Positions 6,424-10,343 of a stretch of 10,343 nucleotides of DNA are shown here, piece by piece. The notes under the pieces are model-generated. The model was not told the origin of the DNA. It saw only the letters and a list, made by a program, of their open reading frames with translations, and did no database searches. The stretch comes from an uncultured Collinsella sp. (GTDB taxonomy: Bacteria > Actinomycetota > Coriobacteriia > Coriobacteriales > Coriobacteriaceae), in assembly GCA_902489955.1 (NCBI GenBank), contig CABUBY010000063.1, forward strand, positions 1 to 10,343. The letters run 5' to 3'. Position numbers and translations under genes: made by a program. Positions within the stretch are counted from its first letter, which is position 1, and the number at the start of each line of letters is the position of its first letter.

Positions 6424-9150
6424 CTACAGCAGCTTGCCGTGGCGTGCAATGTAGCGGCGCTTTGCCAGCTGAGTGAGCGCGATGTAGGCGGTGACGATGC
6501 CGACGAGCAGCGCGAAAAAGCTCGCGGGCAGCGGCATGAGGCCGAGCGCATCGGCGATGGGGCTTGCCGGCAGCCAGGTGACGAGCGCCAGACCCAGCAC
6601 GGTGAGAACGCACAGTGCGGGTGCGGCGTGGTCGCGCGGGCTCGGCAGGCGCGGGGAGCGCAGCATGTGGACCACGAGTGTCTGCGACCACATGGACTCG
6701 ACAAACCAGCCGCTCTGGAAGAGTGCAGCGAAGGTCGCCATACCCGCGACGTCGCCCGCGGCGGCAAGCTCGGGCCAGCTTGCGTCCACGGCGGCGGGGC
6801 ACACGACAAAGAAGAGCGCGGCGAAGGTCACGATGTCAAATAGCGAGCTCACGGGGCCCAGCTCGAGCATAAAGCCCTTGATGGACGCGGCGTCCCAGGC
6901 ACGCGGGCGGGCAGTCCAGGCGTCATCGACGGTGTCCCACGGCAGCGCGATGCACACGATCTCGTAGACCAGCGACAGCAGTACCAGCTGCAGGGCGCTC
7001 ATGGGCAAAAACGGCAAGAACAGGCTCGCGACGGTCACGGACAGCACATTGCCAAAGTTGGAGCTCACCGTGGTCTTGAGGTACTTGAGCAGGTTGCCGT
7101 AGGTGCGGCGGCCTTCGATGATGCCGCGCTCGAGCACGCCCAGGTCCTTCTGAAGCAAGATGATATCGGCGGATTCCTTGGCAATGTCGACGGCCGAATC
7201 GACCGAGATGCCGCAATCGCTCGCACGCATGGCGGCGGCGTCGTTGATGCCGTCGCCCATAAAGCCCACGGTGTGGCCGAGCAGCTCGCGCATGACGCGC
7301 ACCAGGCGCGCCTTCTGCAGCGGCGAGAGCTTGGCGAAGAGGTGGGTTTTCTCGGCACGCTCGGCAAGCTCGGTGTCGTCGAGTGCATCGATCTCGGAGC
7401 CCAGCAAGACGTTGCTCGCGTCGATGCCAATCTGCTCGCAGACGGTGGCGGCGACGCGGTCGTTGTCGCCGGTCAGGACCTTGACCGCCACGCCCTTGGC
7501 CTCGAGGGTGGCGACGGCGCCCGCGGCACTTGCTTTGGGCGGATCGAGGAAGGCCAAAAAGCCCATCAGCACCATGTCGCACTCGTCGGCGATGCCAAAC
7601 TCGCCCACGCAGCGCGGATCGGTCTTCTGCGCTACGGCAATCACGCGCAGGCCCTCGGCGTTAAGATTGGCGACCTGCTTGCGAATCTGGGCGAGCTTGT
7701 CTTCGGCGAGCGGCCGGGCGATACCGTTGACCTCGACAAAAGAGCAGATCTCGAGCATTTCCTCGGCAGCTCCCTTGGTAACCATCTGGGTTTTGCCTTG
7801 GGCGTCGGAGACAACTACGCTCAGGCGACGGCGCGAGAAATCGAAGGGAACCTCGTCGACCTTGGTGTAGCGGTCGCGCAGGCTCTGGCCCAGCATGGAA
7901 TCGGGTGCGACGGTCGAGGGTGTCACATCGGCACGGTCGATTACGGCCAGGTCGATAAGATTTTTGAGGCCGGTCTGGAAGAAGCTGTTCAAAAACGCAT
8001 GGCGCAGCACGCGCGCGTCCTCGTTGCCATCGGTGTTGAGGTAGCGCTCGAGCACGATGCGGTCTTCGGTGAGGGTGCCGGTCTTGTCGCAGCACAGGAT
8101 GTCCATGGCACCCAGGTTTTGAATCGCCGGCAGCTCCTTGACGATAACCTGGCGACGGGCGAGGTCCTTGGCGCCCTGTGACAGGCTCGTGGTCACGATG
8201 ACGGGAAGCATCTGCGGCGTGATGCCCACGGCCACGCTCGTGGCGAACAGCAGCGCGTCGATGACGTTGCCCTTGGTGGCGGCGTTGATGGCAAAGACGG
8301 CCGGCGCCATAACGAGCATGAGGCGTACGAGCAACATGGAGACGCTCGAGACGCCGCGGTCAAACGCGCTCTTTTCGCCGCGCCCGCTGAGCATTTTGGC
8401 GATGCCGCCCAGATAGGTGTCCGAGCCGGTGGCAACGACAAGCGCCATGGCGGTGCCGTTTTGCACGGAGGTGCCGGTAAAGACGATGTTCCTGCAGGCA
8501 GAGAGTGGCAGCGCGGAGCCGTCGGCGCTCTCGACGACGGTGACGGCAGCGGTCTTCTCGACGGCCTCGCTCTCGCCGGTGAGTGCGGACTCGATGACAA
8601 ACAGGTCGCGCGCGGTGATGACGCGGGCATCGGCCGGCACCATGTCGCCGGCAGAGAGACGGATCACATCGCCGGGGACGAGCTCGTCGAAGGGGATCTT
8701 GATGCGCTCGCCGTCGCGCAGGGCGGTGCAGGTGTTGGAGACCAGGTCCTTAAGGGCCTCGGCCGCATTGCCGCTGCGGGCTTCCTGGATAAACTTCATG
8801 CCGCCCGATACCAGCAGCATGATGCCGATGACGATGACCGCGGAGGGGTCGCGCTGCGGCTCGGGCACGGCGAGCACGTCGATATAGAGCGAGATCAGCG
8901 CGAGCGCGGCGAGGATGCCGGCGAAGGGATCGATGAAGGCGTCGGCGATGCGACGGGCGGGCGTCTTGGTCGGTGCCTGTTCGGCGGTGAGGCCGTTTGC
9001 CGTGGCGTCAAGCAGTACGAGAGCGTCCTCGGCGCTATGGGTGGCGGCGAATATGGTGTTCTTGGACAGGCCGGCGTGGGCGGCGGGACGCGCCGTGTGG
9101 CGGCGCTTGGAGATTGCTTCGAGCACCGTGGCCGTTTTGAGCATCAGCAT
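6424..9150 (-). CDS. mgtA: P3B-type ATPase, MgtA/MgtB magnesium-transporter family
   Basis: A 908-residue P-type ATPase of full family length, in the cytoplasmic membrane. Motifs in order: TGES (191-194, actuator domain), DKTGTLT with phosphorylated Asp355, KGA (459-461) for ATP binding, TGDN (560-563) and GDGINDA (632-638). Family signatures include SGGMKFIQEARS after M2, RLMLVMAPAVF in M3, AIQNLGAMDILCCDKTG, SSNFGNVLSV in M5, LPWDTVDD after M6, and a closing MPLPASFFALLVG helix. Ten membrane helices are expected (M1-M4 and M5-M10). Family members import Mg2+ using ATP. Here expected transport-site positions differ from the usual consensus: M4 has Gln313 in TPQMLP where Glu is normal, and M6 has Ser726 and Glu730 where Asn and Asp are normal. 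Substrate is therefore less certain than the fold. CAAGGAGG (9156-9163) fixes the start. A leader of about 270 nt with a small ORF lies upstream. Confidence 0.93.
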   Translation of the reverse strand: MLMLKTATVLEAISKRRHTARPAAHAGLSKNTIFAATHSAEDALVLLDATANGLTAEQAPTKTPARRIADAFIDPFAGILAALALISLYIDVLAVPEPQRDPSAVIVIGIMLLVSGGMKFIQEARSGNAAEALKDLVSNTCTALRDGERIKIPFDELVPGDVIRLSAGDMVPADARVITARDLFVIESALTGESEAVEKTAAVTVVESADGSALPLSACRNIVFTGTSVQNGTAMALVVATGSDTYLGGIAKMLSGRGEKSAFDRGVSSVSMLLVRLMLVMAPAVFAINAATKGNVIDALLFATSVAVGITPQMLPVIVTTSLSQGAKDLARRQVIVKELPAIQNLGAMDILCCDKTGTLTEDRIVLERYLNTDGNEDARVLRHAFLNSFFQTGLKNLIDLAVIDRADVTPSTVAPDSMLGQSLRDRYTKVDEVPFDFSRRRLSVVVSDAQGKTQMVTKGAAEEMLEICSFVEVNGIARPLAEDKLAQIRKQVANLNAEGLRVIAVAQKTDPRCVGEFGIADECDMVLMGFLAFLDPPKASAAGAVATLEAKGVAVKVLTGDNDRVAATVCEQIGIDASNVLLGSEIDALDDTELAERAEKTHLFAKLSPLQKARLVRVMRELLGHTVGFMGDGINDAAAMRASDCGISVDSAVDIAKESADIILLQKDLGVLERGIIEGRRTYGNLLKYLKTTVSSNFGNVLSVTVASLFLPFLPMSALQLVLLSLVYEIVCIALPWDTVDDAWTARPRAWDAASIKGFMLELGPVSSLFDIVTFAALFFVVCPAAVDASWPELAAAGDVAGMATFAALFQSGWFVESMWSQTLVVHMLRSPRLPSPRDHAAPALCVLTVLGLALVTWLPASPIADALGLMPLPASFFALLVGIVTAYIALTQLAKRRYIARHGKLL

Positions 9151-9196
9151 AGGGTCCTCCTTGTTAAAGGGAGTTAGCGTACGTGTCGTATTTGCT

Positions 9197-9344
9197 TCAA
9201 AAAACCTAGATGTCGCTCACGTCAAGCTCTTGAGCCCACAAAGGGTGCAGCGCGCCTCTGCGGTGGTTTTGGCGATCTGCCGGTGGCGTTTATGCGTGTG
9301 CGGAGTCCTCGCGGCGTGCCGAGGGCGACATGCAGGTTTTTCGA
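9197..9344 (-). promoter_or_regulatory. Long-range inverted repeat in mgtA leader, possible attenuator
   Basis: On the mgtA transcript strand, the arm AAAAACCTGCATGTCGC (positions 9341 down to 9325) is complementary to GCGACATCTAGGTTTTT (9216 down to 9200) in one register, 15 of 17 positions. Pairing extends outward at 9197-9198/9343-9344 and inward at 9218/9323 and 9220-9221/9320-9321. The downstream arm ends in a six-T run (9199-9204), as in terminators whose A-tract pairs with the U-tract. The upstream arm lies wholly inside the 23-codon leader ORF (codons 7-13), so a translating ribosome would block the pairing. A separate local hairpin (CCTCG 9307-9311 / CGAGG 9320-9324) sits inside the loop. 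The pairing is seen directly; the attenuation role is inference. Confidence 0.55.
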
Positions 9345-9361
9345 CTAGGACTGCCTTCCAT
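9290..9361 (-). CDS. Putative 23-residue leader peptide upstream of mgtA
   Basis: An ATG-to-TAA ORF of 23 codons on the mgtA strand. It begins MEGSPSRKTC and is rich in Ser (five), Arg (three) and Ala, with two Pro and one Cys; it has no signal peptide or membrane segment. A near-ideal ribosome-binding site, AGGAGGTG (9366-9373), places GGAGG six bases before the ATG, one of the strongest in the window. It starts about 60 bases after the predicted transcription start and ends about 140 bases before mgtA. Codons 7-13 form one arm of the long-range inverted repeat. Salmonella mgtA has a short leader ORF (mgtL) in the same place, beginning Met-Glu and proline-rich; there is no convincing sequence match beyond that. 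The likely role is cis-regulatory, its translation tuning mgtA expression. Coding potential of so short an ORF cannot be proved from one sequence. Confidence 0.55.
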   Translation of the reverse strand: MEGSPSRKTCMSPSARREDSAHA

Positions 9362-9428
9362 GGCACACCTCCTAAAGGCTGAGCGCAGCGCGCTTTGGGT
9401 ATCTCGTACCCCTTTTTAATCCGCCCGT

Positions 9429-9457
9429 ATTCTTGATGAGGGGGTTTGACATGTCAA
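9429..9457 (-). promoter_or_regulatory. Predicted sigma-70-type promoter for mgtA
   Basis: On the minus strand a perfect -35 box TTGACA (9457-9452) is followed after exactly 17 bases by AAGAAT (9434-9429), four of six matches to TATAAT. Transcription would start near 9422, giving a leader of about 270 nt before the mgtA ATG. A small 5-bp hairpin (GGGTA/TACCC, 9397-9411) would lie near the 5' end of the transcript. Confidence 0.6.
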
Positions 9458-9461
9458 CCCC
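9440..9461. promoter_or_regulatory. Operator-like palindrome overlapping the mgtA -35 box
   Basis: TTGACATGTCAA (9446-9457) is a perfect 12-bp palindrome, flanked by a G-run (9440-9444) and CCCC (9458-9461) that extend the symmetry with one base offset. It contains the mgtA -35 box and places an identical TTGACA on the plus strand, though no fitting -10 box follows there toward pyrE. The position suits a dimeric repressor. The regulator is not identifiable from sequence. Confidence 0.45.
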
Positions 9462-9587
9462 ATTGTTCGGAAAACCATTCCCCCTGACAAAGCCTTTACA
9501 GAATGCCGTGGCCCCAAAGCGCGCCCGCATCGACGCTTCGCCTGCGCTAAACTGGAAGGCACGTACGCGATTACGAGAGGAGCCCGC

Positions 9588-10268
9588 ATGGAGGCTTACA
9601 AGCAAGAGTTCATCAAGTTTATGGTCGAGTCCGACGTCCTTAAGTTCGGCAGCTTTACGCTCAAGAGCGGCCGTCAGTCCCCGTTCTTTATGAACGCCGG
9701 CGCTTACGTGACGGGCTATCAGCTCAAGAAGCTGGGCGAGTATTACGCCCAGGCCATCCACGATAACTTTGGCGACGACTTTGATGTGCTGTTTGGACCG
9801 GCCTACAAGGGTATTCCGCTGGCCGTCGTGACCGCAATTGCCTACCACGAGCTGTACGGCAAGGAGGTCAAGTACTGCTGCGACCGCAAGGAGGCCAAGG
9901 ACCACGGCGCCGACAAGGGTAACCTGCTGGGCTATGAGCCCCAGGACGGCGACCGCGTGGTCATGGTCGAGGACGTCACCACCAGCGGTAAGTCCATCGA
10001 CGAGACCTATCCCAAGGTCAAGGCTGCTGCCGATGTCGAGATCAAGGGCCTCATTGTGTCTCTCAACCGCATGGAGGTCGGCAAGGGCGGCGTGACCACC
10101 GCACAGAAGGAGATCGAGGCCAAGTACGGCTTCCCCGTTGCGAGCATCGTTTCCATGGCCGAGGTCGTCGAGACCCTCTACAACCACGAGATCGACGGCA
10201 AGGTCGTCATCGATGACGAGCTCAAGGCCGCCATCGACGCCTACTACGAGCAGTACGGAGCACGTTAG
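9588..10268 (+). CDS. pyrE: Orotate phosphoribosyltransferase
   Basis: A 226-residue enzyme that joins orotate to phosphoribosyl pyrophosphate to make orotidine 5'-phosphate, the fifth step of pyrimidine synthesis, in the cytoplasm. Visible family motifs: LKSGRQSPFF (25-34), PAYKGIPLA (71-79), the flexible catalytic-loop motif KEAKDHG (101-107) and the PRPP-binding signature VVMVEDVTTSGKS (124-136) with the acidic pair Glu128-Asp129. Length is normal for the family. AGGAG (9578-9582) five bases before the ATG supports the start. It is divergent from mgtA with 226 bases back to the leader ORF. No other pyrimidine gene is seen beside it in the window, so it may stand alone or lead genes beyond the right edge. 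A possible -10 TAAACT lies at 9548-9553 without a good -35. No pyrimidine attenuator is evident in front of it. A hairpin begins at its stop codon. Confidence 0.97.
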   Translation: MEAYKQEFIKFMVESDVLKFGSFTLKSGRQSPFFMNAGAYVTGYQLKKLGEYYAQAIHDNFGDDFDVLFGPAYKGIPLAVVTAIAYHELYGKEVKYCCDRKEAKDHGADKGNLLGYEPQDGDRVVMVEDVTTSGKSIDETYPKVKAAADVEIKGLIVSLNRMEVGKGGVTTAQKEIEAKYGFPVASIVSMAEVVETLYNHEIDGKVVIDDELKAAIDAYYEQYGAR

Positions 10269-10296
10269 TTACGGCGTTTTACCAAACGCCGTAACT
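10267..10296 (+). terminator. Perfect 13-bp hairpin at the pyrE stop codon
   Basis: GTTACGGCGTTT (10268-10279) and AAACGCCGTAAC (10284-10295) pair perfectly around a TACC loop, and A10267-T10296 adds one more pair. The stem includes part of the TAG stop. There is no T-run after it (GCTCGACG follows), so it is a rho-independent terminator only in a loose sense; mRNA 3'-end protection or a REP-like repeat are alternatives. The remaining bases to the window end hold no gene; GACAATTTGTC (10322-10332) is a short palindrome. Confidence 0.6.
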
Positions 10297-10343
10297 GCTC
10301 GACGCTGCGCGACGTCCAGGGCGACAATTTGTCATTCAAAAGG

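Noticed and set aside
6302..6802. Minus-strand Leu-Pro repeat protein reading through the hexamer tract
   Set aside because: Its N-terminal two thirds is an out-of-frame shadow of the mgtA C-terminus, so the Leu-Pro tail is a by-product of the tandem repeat.
7273..8181. Plus-strand open frame of 302 codons opposite mgtA, and similar frames nearby
   Set aside because: Antisense to the conserved ATPase core; no recognisable domain and composition follows the codon bias of the opposite strand.
9397..9417. Terminator-like hairpin GGGTA/TACCC with five T on the plus strand
   Set aside because: The stem is only 5 bp and there is no plus-strand gene upstream for it to terminate; it more likely lies in the 5' end of the mgtA transcript.
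9150..9430. M-box (ykoK-type) magnesium riboswitch in front of mgtA
   Set aside because: The conserved core sequences of that riboswitch as I know them were not recognised; a covariance-model search would be decisive.
9446..9474. Plus-strand promoter for pyrE using the TTGACA of the palindrome
   Set aside because: At 15-18 base spacing the following hexamers (for example GGAAAA at 9469-9474) do not resemble a -10 box.

Overview
The window is GC-rich, bacterial and chromosomal in character. It looks like a gut actinobacterium of the class Coriobacteriia, most likely Collinsella or a close relative. The reasons are the codon use, the 12-helix membrane protein fused to a LuxR-type DNA-binding domain (a family greatly expanded in Coriobacteriia), and the general style of the proteins. 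This is recognition from memory, not a database match.

Left part (21-4316, minus strand): four genes in one direction, probably one operon, in the order DUF4428-type zinc-ribbon protein, two-helix membrane protein with two N-terminal zinc ribbons, SPFH (stomatin/prohibitin-like) protein with two C-terminal zinc ribbons, and a lipoprotein. The first three are 24 and 48 bases apart. The lipoprotein follows after 81 bases that hold a strong GC hairpin. The set resembles the SPFH/zinc-ribbon accessory genes found beside PspA-type envelope-stress genes in other bacteria (for example ydjG-ydjI in Bacillus subtilis), but no PspA homologue is in this window.

Middle (4317-6423): an intergenic stretch with short dispersed repeats and a REP-like palindrome, then a plus-strand 12-helix LuxR regulator. 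A 187-base convergent spacer follows, holding a long inverted repeat and a hexanucleotide tandem repeat.

Right part (6424-10343): a minus-strand P3B-type ATPase of the MgtA/MgtB magnesium-transporter family, with a leader of about 270 nt from a predicted promoter with a perfect -35 box. The leader carries a well-placed 23-codon ORF and a long-range inverted repeat whose upstream arm lies inside that ORF and whose downstream arm ends in a U-run. This has the architecture of a leader-peptide attenuator, analogous in layout to Salmonella mgtL-mgtA but with no visible sequence kinship. The pump also has non-consensus residues at expected transport-site positions in M4 and M6. Divergent to it lies pyrE (orotate phosphoribosyltransferase), followed by a perfect 13-bp hairpin.

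The mgtA leader together with the altered transport site is the most interesting part of the window. No RNA genes, CRISPR array, insertion sequence or phage gene was seen.
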